From NCBI RefSeq assembly GCF_032477075.1, contig NZ_JAWDXO010000005.1:66108-130107 (forward strand): a DNA stretch of 64,000 bases. Direction: 5' to 3'. The translations under genes were made by a program, and so were the position numbers. This document shows, in pieces, positions 18,655-27,971 of the stretch. This DNA comes from Fusobacterium sp. Lineage in GTDB: Bacteria; Fusobacteriota; Fusobacteriia; Fusobacteriales; Fusobacteriaceae. The notes beneath the pieces are model-generated. The model was given only the letters and a program-made list of their open reading frames with translations. It was not told the origin of the DNA and made no database searches. The first letter of the stretch is position 1. Every line of letters starts with the position of its first letter.

Positions 18655-18735
18655 ATGAAAAGAAAAAAATTGAGTATAAAATTATATATATTTTTAAAAG
18701 GGACAATATTATACCAGGAGGAATTGAATGAATGA
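18655..18735 (+). CDS. Possible 26-residue leader peptide before GNAT gene
   Basis: An ATG at 18655 lies 6 nt after AAGGGGGA and opens 26 codons (MKRKKLSIKLYIFLKG, ending EELNE). The frame runs through the AGGAGG site of the next gene and stops 8 nt past that gene's ATG. Its basic, then hydrophobic, composition is that of a short leader or membrane peptide. The overlap would couple its translation to that of the acetyltransferase. There is no homology evidence, and the ORF may be spurious. Confidence 0.35.
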   Translation: MKRKKLSIKLYIFLKGTILYQEELNE

Positions 18736-19180
18736 ACAGTTAATCTGTTTGAAAGAAATTAATGAGGAGAATTATAATGATTGTATAGCATTAGATGTCA
18801 ATGAGAAACAGAGAGCTTTTGTTGCTTCAAATATCTATTCTATAGCCCAAGCATATATTTACAGAGATACAGTTAAACTATTTTGTATATATGTTGGTGA
18901 TACTCTTATAGGTTTTACTATGTTTAATTTGGAGAAAGAAAAAGATGAATATTGGATATGCCGTTTTATGATAGATAAAAATTATCAGAGGATGGGATAT
19001 GGAAAGAAAGCTATAATAAAAATAGTGGAGTTTTTAAAAAAAGAAAGAACAGAAAATATAAAAATATCTTTTGAACCAGAAAATATTCTAGCTATGAAAT
19101 TGTATTCTGCCTGTGGATTTAAAGAAACAGGAGAGGTAGATGAAGATGGAGAAATTATAATGGAAATAAAAATTAAATAG
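18728..19180 (+). CDS. GNAT-family N-acetyltransferase
   Basis: This 150-residue protein shows the acetyl-CoA-binding motif A of the GNAT fold: FMIDKNYQRMGYGKKAIIKIVEF, where QRMGYGK is the Q/RxxGxG/A pyrophosphate loop. Motif B follows as LYSACGFKETGE. The strand pattern ENIKISFEPENILAMKLY and the length suit spermidine/diamine or amino-group acetyltransferases of the SpeG/Bls type, but the substrate is not determinable here. AGGAGG precedes the ATG. It is a single-gene unit closed by the terminator at 19270. Confidence 0.85.
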   Translation: MNEQLICLKEINEENYNDCIALDVNEKQRAFVASNIYSIAQAYIYRDTVKLFCIYVGDTLIGFTMFNLEKEKDEYWICRFMIDKNYQRMGYGKKAIIKIVEFLKKERTENIKISFEPENILAMKLYSACGFKETGEVDEDGEIIMEIKIK

Positions 19181-19269
19181 ATTAGAATATAGAGAAGTTG
19201 ATATAGAAAATAATTTAAAGTTTTTTATATTATATAGGAAGAGAAAATATTTATAGTGGAGAATAAAGA

Positions 19270-19299
19270 AAAGAGAGAGCTGCAGAACTCTCTCTTTTT
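19270..19299. terminator. Bidirectional terminator between GNAT gene and gdhA
   Basis: A perfect 10-bp stem AAAGAGAGAG (19270-19279)/CTCTCTCTTT (19288-19297) with an 8-nt loop has Ts on the right and As on the left. It can serve the + strand GNAT gene and the - strand gdhA. Confidence 0.8.
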
Positions 19300-19342
19300 A
19301 GATATTGTAATTATTTAGATATAGTATCCTCTAATATTTTAA

Positions 19343-20605
19343 TTAGTACCATCCTCTAACTTTCATAGCTTCTGCGATTTTCTTAATAGATTTCATATAA
19401 GTAGCTTGTCTGAAAGAAACATTCTTCTCAACTTTCAATTCCCAAATTGGTTTGAAAGCATCTACCATAGCTCTTTCTTCTTTTTCTTCTACTTCTGCTT
19501 CTGTCCAATAATATCCATATAGATTTTGTACCCATTCAAAGTAAGATACTGTAACTCCTCCAGCATTTGTTAAAATATCTGGAGTAACTATGATACCTTT
19601 TTTATAAAGAATTTCATCAGCTTCTGGAGTAACTGGTCCATTAGCTCCTTCGCATATTAATAGAGCCTTAATCAACTCAGCTTCTTTAGCAGTGATTGCA
19701 TTTTCCAAAGCACATGGAGCAATAGCATCAACATCTAATGCCCAGAATTCCTCCATAGTAATTTCTTTAGAATCAGCAACTTTTGTTAAGCTTCCTTCAG
19801 TTTTTGCAGCTTCTAATTCTTCAAAAGTGAAACCTTCTGCTTTGTATATTGCAAAAGCTCCCTTTCCTTTTTCAAATTCAGCAACTGCTACTACTTTTCC
19901 CCCTAATTTTATAACATTTTTTGCACTGAACTTTCCAACATTTCCAAATCCTTGAACAGCTACAGTTGCTTTAGCAAGATCTTTTCCTAATGCCTTAAAA
20001 GTTTCTCTCATAGTTACTGCAACACCAAATCCAGTAGCTTCATTTCTTCCTGCAGATCCACCATAACTTAGAGGCTTACCAGTGAATACTCCAATTGTTT
20101 GTTCTCCAGCTAATTTATTGTATTCATCTTGCATCCATGCTATGATTTGTCCATTTGTATTAACATCTGGAGCAGGAATATCCATTTTTTCTCCCAAGTA
20201 ACGGAACATTCCACGTACCCATCCTCTAGAAAGCTGTTCTAGTTCTCTTTGAGATAATTCAGAAGGATCAACAGTAATTCCTCCTTTACCTCCACCATAA
20301 GGGATTCCAGTTACTTGACATTTAATACTCATCCACATAGAAAGAGCTTTTACTTCATCAGCATTTACATTTTGATGGAAACGGATTCCTCCTTTGAAAG
20401 GTCCTACTGCATCATTATGAGCTGATCTGTATCCTTTAAATGTTTTGAGAGAACCATCATCCATTTTTACTGGAATAGAAATCTCAATAATTCTTTGAGG
20501 TTCTTTTAATAATTCATATACAGCTGGATCAGCACCTAAAGCATCACATGCTTTTTTTACTTGTGCTTGAGCGCTCAATAGTGGGTTTAAAGTTTCTTTT
20601 ACCAT
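19343..20605 (-). CDS. gdhA: Glutamate dehydrogenase
   Basis: GdhA (420 aa) interconverts L-glutamate and 2-oxoglutarate plus ammonia; in this context it runs in the catabolic, probably NAD+-linked, direction. Visible motifs are the glutamate-site PFKGGIRFH, the catalytic-Lys region GIPYGGGKGGI, and the Rossmann motif VQGFGNVGKFSAKN. The length is that of hexameric small-subunit enzymes. AAGGAGG precedes the ATG. It is divergent from hgdH, the next enzyme in the 2-hydroxyglutarate pathway, across a 524-bp regulatory gap. Coenzyme choice was not determined. Confidence 0.96.
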   Translation of the reverse strand: MVKETLNPLLSAQAQVKKACDALGADPAVYELLKEPQRIIEISIPVKMDDGSLKTFKGYRSAHNDAVGPFKGGIRFHQNVNADEVKALSMWMSIKCQVTGIPYGGGKGGITVDPSELSQRELEQLSRGWVRGMFRYLGEKMDIPAPDVNTNGQIIAWMQDEYNKLAGEQTIGVFTGKPLSYGGSAGRNEATGFGVAVTMRETFKALGKDLAKATVAVQGFGNVGKFSAKNVIKLGGKVVAVAEFEKGKGAFAIYKAEGFTFEELEAAKTEGSLTKVADSKEITMEEFWALDVDAIAPCALENAITAKEAELIKALLICEGANGPVTPEADEILYKKGIIVTPDILTNAGGVTVSYFEWVQNLYGYYWTEAEVEEKEERAMVDAFKPIWELKVEKNVSFRQATYMKSIKKIAEAMKVRGWY

Positions 20606-20681
20606 AAAATCCTCCTTAAGATAATTAAATAAAATATAGATTCCAAATTTATTGTGCCATTACCCTTTACATTGTATTATA

Positions 20682-20709
20682 ATTATAGCTTTAAAAAAAA
20701 AATAGTCAA
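20682..20709 (-). promoter_or_regulatory. Predicted gdhA promoter
   Basis: On the minus strand, TTGACT (20709-20704) and TATAAT (20687-20682) are 16 bp apart. A second overlapping TATAAT occurs at 20681-20676. The leader would be about 75 nt. Confidence 0.6.
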
Positions 20710-20840
20710 TTACATTAAATGAATTATAAAAATAAAAAAAACATATAAATGAAAAGAATATACACAATATATTAAATAACTGAAAAAATCACTTATTTAC
20801 AGCTTAAATTAAAATATATAATATATACATAATATATAAG

Positions 20841-20883
20841 TGTTTGAAAATAAGTCTTTTTTTATGAGTATGTTTGAAAATAA
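20841..20883 (+). repeat. Paired 13-bp direct repeats upstream of hgdH
   Basis: TGTTTGAAAATAA occurs exactly at 20841-20853 and again at 20871-20883, a 30-bp period. The site is about 165 bp upstream of the hgdH promoter and 130 bp upstream of the gdhA promoter. Confidence 0.5.
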
Positions 20884-21041
20884 TCAAGTATATTTAAGAT
20901 ATTAAAGACCAAATAATTTTTTGAAAGATTATATAAATTTACTTCCTAGAAATTATAAATAATAACAAAATAGAAAAATATGATACATAAACTTTAAGTA
21001 TTTAAGAGAGGTGAGGAAAATAAATTTAAGTGTATGCTATC

Positions 21042-21070
21042 TTGACGAAATGAAATAAAAATGCTATAAG
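21042..21070 (+). promoter_or_regulatory. Predicted hgdH promoter
   Basis: TTGACG (21042-21047) and TATAAG (21065-21070) are 17 bp apart, about 60 bp before the ATG. Confidence 0.65.
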
Positions 21071-21129
21071 TGATTAAATAAAAATGTAAATGAAAGTAAT
21101 TATGTTTTTATATTAAAGGAGGTATTATA

Positions 21130-22125
21130 ATGAAAGTGATTTTTTATGGAGTTCGTGATGTAGAGGTACCTATTTTTGAAGCTGTGAATAAAAAATTTGG
21201 TTATGATGTAACTTTGATACCAGAATATCTGACTGATGAAGCTACAGCAAGAAAAGCTCTTGGATATGATGCTGTAGTATTAAGAGGAAACTGTTTTGCT
21301 ACAAAGGAAATATTAGATATCTATAAAGAAATGGGAGTACAATATGTTATGACAAGAACTGTTGGAGTAAATCATATTGATGTTCCTTATGCAAAAGAGT
21401 TAGGATTTAAAACTGCTTATGTTCCTTTTTATTCTCCAAATGCTATTGCAGAGTTGGCACTAAGTTTAGCAATGGGTTTATTAAGAAATGTAGTTTATAC
21501 TGTAAATAGAACAAAAGAAAGAAACTTTATTGTAGATAAACAAATGTTCTCAAAAGAAGTAAGAAATTGCACTGTAGGGGTTGTTGGATTAGGGAGAATT
21601 GGAATGACAGCTGCAAGACTTTTTAAAGGATTGGGAGCAAATGTGATAGGATATGATCTATTTCCTAAAACTGGAGTGGAAGATATTGTAACACAGGTTT
21701 CTATGGATGAGTTATTAGAAAAATCTGATATTATTACTTTGCATGCTCCTTATATCAAAGAAAATGGAAGAGTAATCACAAAAGAAACTTTAGCAAAAAT
21801 GAAAGATGGAGTTATCTTAATTAACACAGGAAGAGGAGAATTAGTTGATACTGCTGCTTTAGTGGAAGCTTTAGAAAGTGGGAAAGTATCTGGAGCAGGT
21901 ATTGATACTTTGGATAATGAAGTATCTATTTTCTTTAAAGATTTTGGAAGCAACAAATTAGAAGATCCATACTTTGAAAAATTAGTAGAAATGTATCCAA
22001 AAGTTTTGATTACTCCACATGTAGGATCTTATACTGATGAAGCTGCTTTAAATATGATAGAGACAACATTTGATAATATAAAAGAATATCTGGAAACTGG
22101 GGATTGTAAAAATAAAATAAAATAA
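21130..22125 (+). CDS. hgdH: (R)-2-hydroxyglutarate dehydrogenase
   Basis: The enzyme reduces 2-oxoglutarate to (R)-2-hydroxyglutarate with NADH. It is a 331-residue D-2-hydroxyacid dehydrogenase with the NAD motif [12 protein letters not shown], catalytic Arg/Glu/His regions ([22 protein letters not shown]) and the substrate-loop SPNAIAEL. Length, N-terminus ([18 protein letters not shown]) and C-terminus ([10 protein letters not shown]) match my recollection of HgdH from Acidaminococcus fermentans better than D-lactate dehydrogenase. The neighbourhood supplies every other enzyme of the same pathway. D-lactate dehydrogenase activity remains possible. It is a single-gene unit ending at a strong terminator. 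Confidence 0.85.
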   Translation: MKVIFYGVRDVEVPIFEAVNKKFGYDVTLIPEYLTDEATARKALGYDAVVLRGNCFATKEILDIYKEMGVQYVMTRTVGVNHIDVPYAKELGFKTAYVPFYSPNAIAELALSLAMGLLRNVVYTVNRTKERNFIVDKQMFSKEVRNCTVGVVGLGRIGMTAARLFKGLGANVIGYDLFPKTGVEDIVTQVSMDELLEKSDIITLHAPYIKENGRVITKETLAKMKDGVILINTGRGELVDTAALVEALESGKVSGAGIDTLDNEVSIFFKDFGSNKLEDPYFEKLVEMYPKVLITPHVGSYTDEAALNMIETTFDNIKEYLETGDCKNKIK

Positions 22126-22281
22126 TTTTTATAAAATCAAAAGGAAATATGTAAGATTGAAATTATAATTTAAATATATCAAACTTTAGACTTAGATATA
22201 AATTTATATTTTTTCAATGCAGTTATTATTTAAATGTTAATAACTATCTATGTTGGATAGTGTCAAAAAATTTAAAAAATG

Positions 22282-22312
22282 GGGAGATTTGTGGAAACAA
22301 AGCTCCCTTTTT
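22282..22312 (+). terminator. Rho-independent terminator after hgdH
   Basis: GGGAG and TTTGT pair with ACAAA and CTCCC around a GGAA tetraloop, with one A-G mismatch, followed by five Ts. The stem spans 22282-22307. Confidence 0.85.
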
Positions 22313-22350
22313 AAAATAAAAAGATTAAAATTATGAAGAAAGGAAATAAA

Positions 22351-23835
22351 ATGAACTTAAAACAACACTATAAAATAAAATTACAGGAAGATGCAGATAA
22401 TTTTTCTTGGGAAAGAGAGCTGAGAGAAAGAGGAATATTTTTTGAAAAAAAAGAATATTTTCCTAACTATATCATTTACAAAATAGAAAAACCTAGTGAA
22501 GATATTTTAAAAGAGTTTTCCCAAAGAAGAGAGATTTCTAAAATTGAAATCATGCATCACTATTTTTTAAATTTTCAAACTCATGTTATGGAAGTGCAGA
22601 TGCCTCCTTATGAAAAAGCTTCTGCTGATAAAAAATATCCTGTAGTTGGAGTTTTAGATAATGGAATTGCAAATGTTGAAATGATGAATTCCTGGATATA
22701 TCATGATGAAAAACAATACTGCCCTGAAAGACAGCATCCTACTCATGGAAACTTTATAGCAGGAGTGATTTTATACGGAGATGAATTGAGTGATAAAAAG
22801 TGGATTGCAGGGGAAAAAATAAAAATTTATGATGCAGTCATTGTACCAGATTTTAGTGTCTGTCAATTAGAAGAAGATGAACTTTTATTCAGATTAAGAA
22901 AAGCAGTAGAAGAACATACTTGGATTAAAATATGGAATTTATCAATTAGTATTCGTTTTGCTGTTGATTTAGAAAGAATTTCTGAGTTTGGATTATTGTT
23001 GGATTATTTACAGGAAAAATATGATATTATTATTTGTAAATCTTGTGGAAATGGAGAATTTATAAAAGATAAAGAGGAAAAAGGGAGTATTTTACAAGGT
23101 TCTGATACAATCCGTTCCTTAGTGGTTGCTTCATGTAATCAGGATGGAGAAGTTTCTAGTTTTAGTTTAAGTGGAAGAGGACATAAAATTCTAGAAAAAC
23201 CAGATATTGCAATGTATGGAGGCGATGTTTTTTGGGATGCAGATGGAAAAAGAAAAATATCAGGAGTCTATTCTTTTTCTCCAAAAGGAGAAATAGTTAG
23301 TTCTTTTGGAACCAGTTTTGCCACAGCTAGAATGACTTCTTTATTAGGAAATATTCTTTTTTGGAAGGAAGATGCTTCAGCTCTTTTTTTGAAGGCTATG
23401 GCAGTACAAACAGCAAGTCATGGTGAAAAATATTTTTTAGGTTACGGTTGCCCTAAAGATACAGCTGGTATCCAGAAAGAATATGAAAACTCGTATATTC
23501 TAGAAGGAAACTTACTAGAAGAAGAGAGAATAACACTAGCTTATAGAAATGGAAAAATAAAATGTACTCTGAGCTCTGATGTTATTTTAGACTATCATCA
23601 AGAAGAAGATTATGTTCTTTGTGATATTAATTTAAGTTTTGAAAAAAATGGAAAAAAATATGAAAATGAAAATCTTTTTGGAGAGTATGTAAAGCTGAAT
23701 AATTTAAAAAAATATGAAATTTCTATGGAAGAGGAAGAAGGAGAAATAGAAATTATTTTTTCAAAAAGATGGGGAAAAGTTGAAAATAAAAAGAAAGATA
23801 GAGCACTTTCATATTGTTTTGTTTTTCAAAAATAA
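22351..23835 (+). CDS. Cytoplasmic subtilisin-like serine protease (S8)
   Basis: This 494-residue protein has a subtilase triad: D103 in VVGVLDNGI, H132 in HPTHGNF and S322 in GTSFATARM. The His box has HGN where HGT is usual. There is no signal peptide or pro-domain signal sequence, so it should act inside the cell. About 95 N-terminal residues precede the catalytic domain, and a beta-rich tail of about 120 residues follows. The ATG at 22351 is used because AGAAAGGA precedes it; the ATG at 22333 lacks a site. It lies directly upstream of a BglG-type regulator and the glutaconyl-CoA decarboxylase operon. Its target is unknown. Ile codons are mainly ATT, unlike the flanks. Confidence 0.82.
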   Translation: MNLKQHYKIKLQEDADNFSWERELRERGIFFEKKEYFPNYIIYKIEKPSEDILKEFSQRREISKIEIMHHYFLNFQTHVMEVQMPPYEKASADKKYPVVGVLDNGIANVEMMNSWIYHDEKQYCPERQHPTHGNFIAGVILYGDELSDKKWIAGEKIKIYDAVIVPDFSVCQLEEDELLFRLRKAVEEHTWIKIWNLSISIRFAVDLERISEFGLLLDYLQEKYDIIICKSCGNGEFIKDKEEKGSILQGSDTIRSLVVASCNQDGEVSSFSLSGRGHKILEKPDIAMYGGDVFWDADGKRKISGVYSFSPKGEIVSSFGTSFATARMTSLLGNILFWKEDASALFLKAMAVQTASHGEKYFLGYGCPKDTAGIQKEYENSYILEGNLLEEERITLAYRNGKIKCTLSSDVILDYHQEEDYVLCDINLSFEKNGKKYENENLFGEYVKLNNLKKYEISMEEEEGEIEIIFSKRWGKVENKKKDRALSYCFVFQK

Positions 23836-23866
23836 AAAAGTGAAAAAAGATTTTTTGAATTTGAAA

Positions 23867-23884
23867 TTTCACAAAAAAGTGAAA
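23867..23884. promoter_or_regulatory. Inverted repeat before the BglG-type gene (candidate operator)
   Basis: TTTCAC, six As, GTGAAA form a perfect 6+6 inverted repeat, 34 bp upstream of a TATAAT at 23918-23923. A third GTGAAAAAA half-site lies at 23840. An autoregulatory site is plausible. Confidence 0.4.
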
Positions 23885-23988
23885 AAATTAAAACTACATT
23901 TTTTTGAAAAATGGTTGTATAATAAAAGGGAAATGGAAATAATAGTTTCATAATTAAAAATACTGTCTTATTTTTGGAGGGAATTTCT

Positions 23989-25977
23989 TTGGCACTAAAT
24001 AAAAAACATTTTGAAATTTTAAAAGAGTTAAAGAAAGAGGATGATTTAAAACGAATTGCAAATATTTTCAATCAAACAGAAAGAAGCATTCGATATAAGA
24101 TTGCAGAATTAAATGAAAACTTAGGTCAGGAAAAAATTTTCATAAAAAAAAGAAAAATCTTCTGTCTTTTGGATGAAAAAGATATTTCTTCATTGATTAA
24201 AGGATTAAATGAATATAATTATATCTATGAACAAAAAGAAAGAATAGATTTATTGATTTTAGAAAGCATTCTTCAAAAAGATGAGTTTCAAATTGAAGAA
24301 CTGGCAGATTTATTACAGATAAGTAAATCTACATTGAGAGGGGATATTAAAATATTAAGCTCAAAGCTATCTAAAATGGGCATTTATTTGGAGCAATATC
24401 AAGACAATAATAAAAAGTGTCATTTAAATTATAAAAATAGTGATTTGATTTATTACTTAGCAATTTTTCTGTATGAGTATGTTATCTTTGATGAAGGAGA
24501 CAAGAGGATAAGTTTTAAAAATACCAGTTATTTTGAAAAGATGGTCTCTGAAAAATTGACAAAACAATATTTGGAAGTATTAGAAGATAGTTATCAAAAA
24601 ATTAAGAATACAGATTTGCCTTATATTGATGAGACATTAAACTTATTGATATTATTGATTTCTGTTTTAAAACTGCGAAATTTAAATACAGAAGAATTAG
24701 ATGTTTTAAATAAAAAAGTTTTGAAAGAAACAAGGGAATTTAAAATCTTACAAAAAACTTTTGTAGAGTTTTCAGAAACACAGCTTTATTTTTTGACAGA
24801 CTATTTACTTCGTATCTCCTGCGACGAGGAAGAAATTTTTTCAAAACATCGTAACTGGCTAGAAATAGAACTTGGAGTTTACCGTCTAATCAAAGAATTT
24901 GAACATTTAAAGAAAGTTCAGCTTGTAAAGAACAAAAGATTACTAGATGATATTTTATATTATATAAAACCACTCATTTATAGAAGCTCCAAGAAAATTG
25001 AATTGAAAAACAGCGTTTTAAAAGAAGTGAAGATGTTATATGAAGATACTTTCTACTACTTGAAAAAAGCTTTTCATAGTTTTGAAGTTTTGTTAAATTT
25101 AGAAGTATCTGATAATGAGATTGGTTTTTTAGTTCCTATTTTTGAAGTTGCTTTAAGAAATCAGATTAAGCAAGCAAAAAAAATAATAGTAGTTTCTTCA
25201 TACAAAAGAAATTTAACTAATTTTTTATTAGCCCGTTTAGAAGAAGAGTTTTTAGTTGATATAGTGAAAGTTATTTATGTTAAACAATTGGATAAAATTC
25301 AAGAGGAAGAAATTGATTTGCTAGTTACAACTTCTAATTTAACACAGAAGAATTTACCTTATCCAGTTTGTCAAGTCAATCCTATTTTGACAGATGCGGA
25401 TAAAATTCATTTAAAAGAATTTGGACTTCAAAATCAAGACAAGAAGATTCCTCTGGAAAAATTGATGGGATTAATTGAAAGAAATATAGAGAATGAGAAT
25501 TGGAATGAAAATAAATTACGTGAGGAATTGCTGCATACTTTTCCTCATAACATACTAGATGAAAGAGAGCGAGAAGTTCAAGAGGAATTACAAATTTCTA
25601 AAAATTTAAGAACTTCTATTTGTGCTTTTGAATGGAGAGAAGCTGTTAGAGCAGGAATGGAAATTTTATGGAAGCAAAAATATATTAAAAAATCATATAT
25701 GGAAGATAGTGTCAATAAAAAAGAAGAAGATAGTTTGATTTTTTTCTTAAATGAAAAAACAGCTCTTTTTTATACAGAACCTAAAGAAAATGTTATTAAA
25801 ATAGGATTTTCTTTAGTAGAAGTAAGACATCCTTTACTGATAAGAGGAAAAAAGATAAAGTATATTGTGTGTTTTGCTCCAAAAGGAGATGCTGAGGATC
25901 AAAGTTTATTATTTCAATTAAATGATTATTTTGAAGAAGAGGGAATTGAACAAAAGTTAAAAAAATACTTTAAATAA
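23989..25977 (+). CDS. BglG-family regulator with degenerate PTS domains
   Basis: The 662-residue protein has an N-terminal HTH (about 1-60), a second HTH (about 80-130, ELADLLQISKSTLRGDIK), two PRD-like helical domains (about 170-385), an EIIB-like segment (near KKIIVVSSYKRN) and an EIIA-like C-terminus (about 500-662). The PTS phosphorylation positions look lost: the PRD, EIIB and EIIA segments lack the expected His or Cys. The start is taken as TTG at 23989, 8 nt after GGAGG; an in-frame TTG at 23974 overlaps that site. It ends 25 bp before gcdD and probably controls the glutamate operon. What it senses is unknown. Confidence 0.7.
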   Translation: MALNKKHFEILKELKKEDDLKRIANIFNQTERSIRYKIAELNENLGQEKIFIKKRKIFCLLDEKDISSLIKGLNEYNYIYEQKERIDLLILESILQKDEFQIEELADLLQISKSTLRGDIKILSSKLSKMGIYLEQYQDNNKKCHLNYKNSDLIYYLAIFLYEYVIFDEGDKRISFKNTSYFEKMVSEKLTKQYLEVLEDSYQKIKNTDLPYIDETLNLLILLISVLKLRNLNTEELDVLNKKVLKETREFKILQKTFVEFSETQLYFLTDYLLRISCDEEEIFSKHRNWLEIELGVYRLIKEFEHLKKVQLVKNKRLLDDILYYIKPLIYRSSKKIELKNSVLKEVKMLYEDTFYYLKKAFHSFEVLLNLEVSDNEIGFLVPIFEVALRNQIKQAKKIIVVSSYKRNLTNFLLARLEEEFLVDIVKVIYVKQLDKIQEEEIDLLVTTSNLTQKNLPYPVCQVNPILTDADKIHLKEFGLQNQDKKIPLEKLMGLIERNIENENWNENKLREELLHTFPHNILDEREREVQEELQISKNLRTSICAFEWREAVRAGMEILWKQKYIKKSYMEDSVNKKEEDSLIFFLNEKTALFYTEPKENVIKIGFSLVEVRHPLLIRGKKIKYIVCFAPKGDAEDQSLLFQLNDYFEEEGIEQKLKKYFK

Positions 25978-26002
25978 ATAACAAATAAGGAGGAGGAAAG
26001 AA

Positions 26003-26323
26003 ATGATTACAACAGAGTATATTAGTTTTTTAGAAAGCTTATTCAGCTCATTGTTGGGTATGTCAATTGTGTTTATAGCTTTGGTTTTTTTAGCTATTTT
26101 CGTTATGATAGTATCGAAAGTAATTGCGATATTAGAGAAAAACCTAATCAAAACAGCAGCTCCAACAGCAAACACAGCAGCAGTATCATCTTCAGTAGTA
26201 GGAACAAGCCCTAAGAAAGATAATAAAGAGGGAGTAAAAATTGCTGTAGTTACAGCTGCAATCAGTGAAGAGATGAATCAACCAGTGGACAAATTCATTA
26301 TTACAAACATTAAGAAAATTTAA
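26003..26323 (+). CDS. gcdD: Glutaconyl-CoA decarboxylase delta subunit
   Basis: GcdD (106 aa) belongs to the OadG/GcdD small subunits of Na+-translocating decarboxylases. One membrane helix (about 15-45, GMSIVFIALVFLAIFVMIV) is followed by an Ala/Ser-rich linker and a C-terminal VTAAISEEMNQPVDKFIITNIKKI segment that contacts the other subunits. AGGAGGAGG precedes the ATG. It is the first structural gene of the decarboxylase/dehydratase operon. Confidence 0.88.
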   Translation: MITTEYISFLESLFSSLLGMSIVFIALVFLAIFVMIVSKVIAILEKNLIKTAAPTANTAAVSSSVVGTSPKKDNKEGVKIAVVTAAISEEMNQPVDKFIITNIKKI

Positions 26324-26353
26324 AAAAAATAAGATATGAAAGGAGAAGAGATT

Positions 26354-26743
26354 ATGAAGTATGTAGTAACAGTAAATGGAGAAAAATATGAAGTTGAGGT
26401 AGAAAAAGTAGATGGAAGATCAGCATCTTTATCTAGAAAACCAGCAGAGAGAGGAGCAAAAGTAAAAGAAGAAACAGTAAGAGAAACAGTAGCAGCAGCA
26501 GCTCCAGCAGCAGTAAGTACAGGTGGAGGAGCAAATTCAGTTGTAAGTCCTATGCCGGGAGTTATTTTAGATATAAAAGTAAAAGAGGGAGACAGTGTAT
26601 CTGAAGGGCAAGCTGTTATCATTTTGGAAGCGATGAAAATGGAAAATGAAATTGTATCAGAATTTGCAGGAACAGTATCTGCAATCAGAGTAAAAAAAGG
26701 GGATACTGTTGATACTGATGCAGTATTAGTAGAAATTAAATAA
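26354..26743 (+). CDS. gcdC: Glutaconyl-CoA decarboxylase biotin carrier (gamma)
   Basis: GcdC (129 aa) carries the CO2-accepting biotin between the carboxyltransferase GcdA and the membrane pump GcdB. The biotinyl-Lys is K95 in LEAMKMENE. An Ala/Pro/Glu-rich flexible linker (about 40-62) precedes the biotinyl domain. The ATG at 26354 has AAAGGAGA just upstream, so the upstream ATG at 26336 is not used. BirA, about 10 kb downstream, is the expected modifying enzyme. Confidence 0.94.
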   Translation: MKYVVTVNGEKYEVEVEKVDGRSASLSRKPAERGAKVKEETVRETVAAAAPAAVSTGGGANSVVSPMPGVILDIKVKEGDSVSEGQAVIILEAMKMENEIVSEFAGTVSAIRVKKGDTVDTDAVLVEIK

Positions 26744-26757
26744 CGGAGGGGACTATA

Positions 26758-27900
26758 ATGGAGTTTGTTAAAATTTTAGAAATTATGATGGCGAAATCTG
26801 GATTTGTTGCATTAACATGGCAAAATCTAGTAATGTTTCTCATCTCATTTGTTTTAATTTATTTAGCCATTGTAAAACAATTTGAACCTCTACTATTGTT
26901 GCCAATTGCCTTTGGAGTTTTCTTAACTAACTTGCCTTTAGCTGGTTTGATGAACGAAGCAGATCCTTGGTATGCATCTGGGGTTTTACGAATTATTTAT
27001 AATGGAATTAAGAGTAATGTATTTCCTTGTTTAATTTTCATGGGAATTGGAGCTATGACAGATTTTGGACCACTGATTGCCAATCCAATCAGTCTGTTGC
27101 TTGGAGCAGCAGCACAATTTGGAATTTATATAACATTTATGACTGCAAATGCATTGCCTTTCTTTTCTGCTAAACAATCAGCAGCAATTGCAATCATTGG
27201 AGGAGCTGATGGACCAACTTCTATCTATTTGGCAAATAACTTGGCACCAGAATTGTTAGCACCAATTGCAGTGGCAGCATATTCTTATATGGCACTTATT
27301 CCTATGATACAGCCACCTATTATGAAGCTTTTGACAACGAAAAAAGAAAGAGCTGTAAAAATGAAACAATTGAGAAAAATCAGTAAGATAGAAAAAATTG
27401 TTTTCCCAATTGGAACAGTTTTATTTACTTCTTTATTATTGCCTTCTGTAGCTCCTTTATTAGGAATGCTGATGTTAGGAAATATTTTTAAAGAATCTGG
27501 AGTTGTTCAAAGACTTTCAGATACTGCTCAAAATGCATTGATTAATATAGTAACAATTATGTTGGGAGTTACAGTAGGAGCAACAGCAAATGGAGAATTG
27601 TTCTTACGTTGGGAAACAATTGCAATTATTGGTATGGGATTATTTGCTTTCTGTATGTCAACAGTTGGAGGAATTTTACTTGGAAAGTTGCTTTATATAA
27701 TAACAGGTGGAAAAATCAATCCATTAATTGGTTCAGCAGGGGTATCTGCAGTACCAATGGCAGCCAGAGTTGCTCAGACAGTAGGAGCATCTGAAAATCC
27801 AACAAACTTCTTATTGATGCATGCTATGGGACCAAATGTTGCAGGAGTAATAGGTTCTGCAGTAGCGGCAGGATATTTTATGTTAATTTTTGGAAAATAA
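26758..27900 (+). CDS. gcdB: Glutaconyl-CoA decarboxylase Na+ pump (beta)
   Basis: GcdB (380 aa) is the membrane subunit that releases CO2 from carboxybiotin and exports Na+. It has nine or more hydrophobic segments. The conserved family stretch [20 protein letters not shown] contains the Asp needed for Na+ transport in OadB-type proteins, and the C-terminal [16 protein letters not shown] matches the family. It lies 14 bp after gcdC. Confidence 0.95.
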   Translation: MEFVKILEIMMAKSGFVALTWQNLVMFLISFVLIYLAIVKQFEPLLLLPIAFGVFLTNLPLAGLMNEADPWYASGVLRIIYNGIKSNVFPCLIFMGIGAMTDFGPLIANPISLLLGAAAQFGIYITFMTANALPFFSAKQSAAIAIIGGADGPTSIYLANNLAPELLAPIAVAAYSYMALIPMIQPPIMKLLTTKKERAVKMKQLRKISKIEKIVFPIGTVLFTSLLLPSVAPLLGMLMLGNIFKESGVVQRLSDTAQNALINIVTIMLGVTVGATANGELFLRWETIAIIGMGLFAFCMSTVGGILLGKLLYIITGGKINPLIGSAGVSAVPMAARVAQTVGASENPTNFLLMHAMGPNVAGVIGSAVAAGYFMLIFGK

Positions 27901-27971
27901 TATTAAAAAATAAAAAACTTTGGTAGATAACATAGTAAACATTATTGACAAAAAAATGGGAGGAGATTACT

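Larger units (their letters stand above)
18377..18727. other. Divergent spacer between nhaC-like and GNAT genes
   Basis: The gap holds the leftward promoter and palindrome (18419-18469), the rightward promoter (18586-18614) and a possible 26-codon leader ORF from 18655. The stretch 18470-18585 is AT-rich with nothing else recognisable. Confidence 0.6.
20606..21129. other. Divergent regulatory gap gdhA/hgdH
   Basis: This 524-bp AT-rich gap holds a minus-strand promoter for gdhA near 20682-20709, a plus-strand promoter for hgdH at 21042-21070, and a 13-bp direct repeat (20841 and 20871). I find no ORF or recognised riboswitch. The stretch 20884-21040 shows nothing further. Confidence 0.6.

Noticed and set aside
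21130..22125. Calling the 331-residue dehydrogenase D-lactate dehydrogenase
   Set aside because: Both ends match 2-hydroxyglutarate dehydrogenase better and the neighbourhood supplies the rest of that pathway. Lactate activity is kept as an alternative only.
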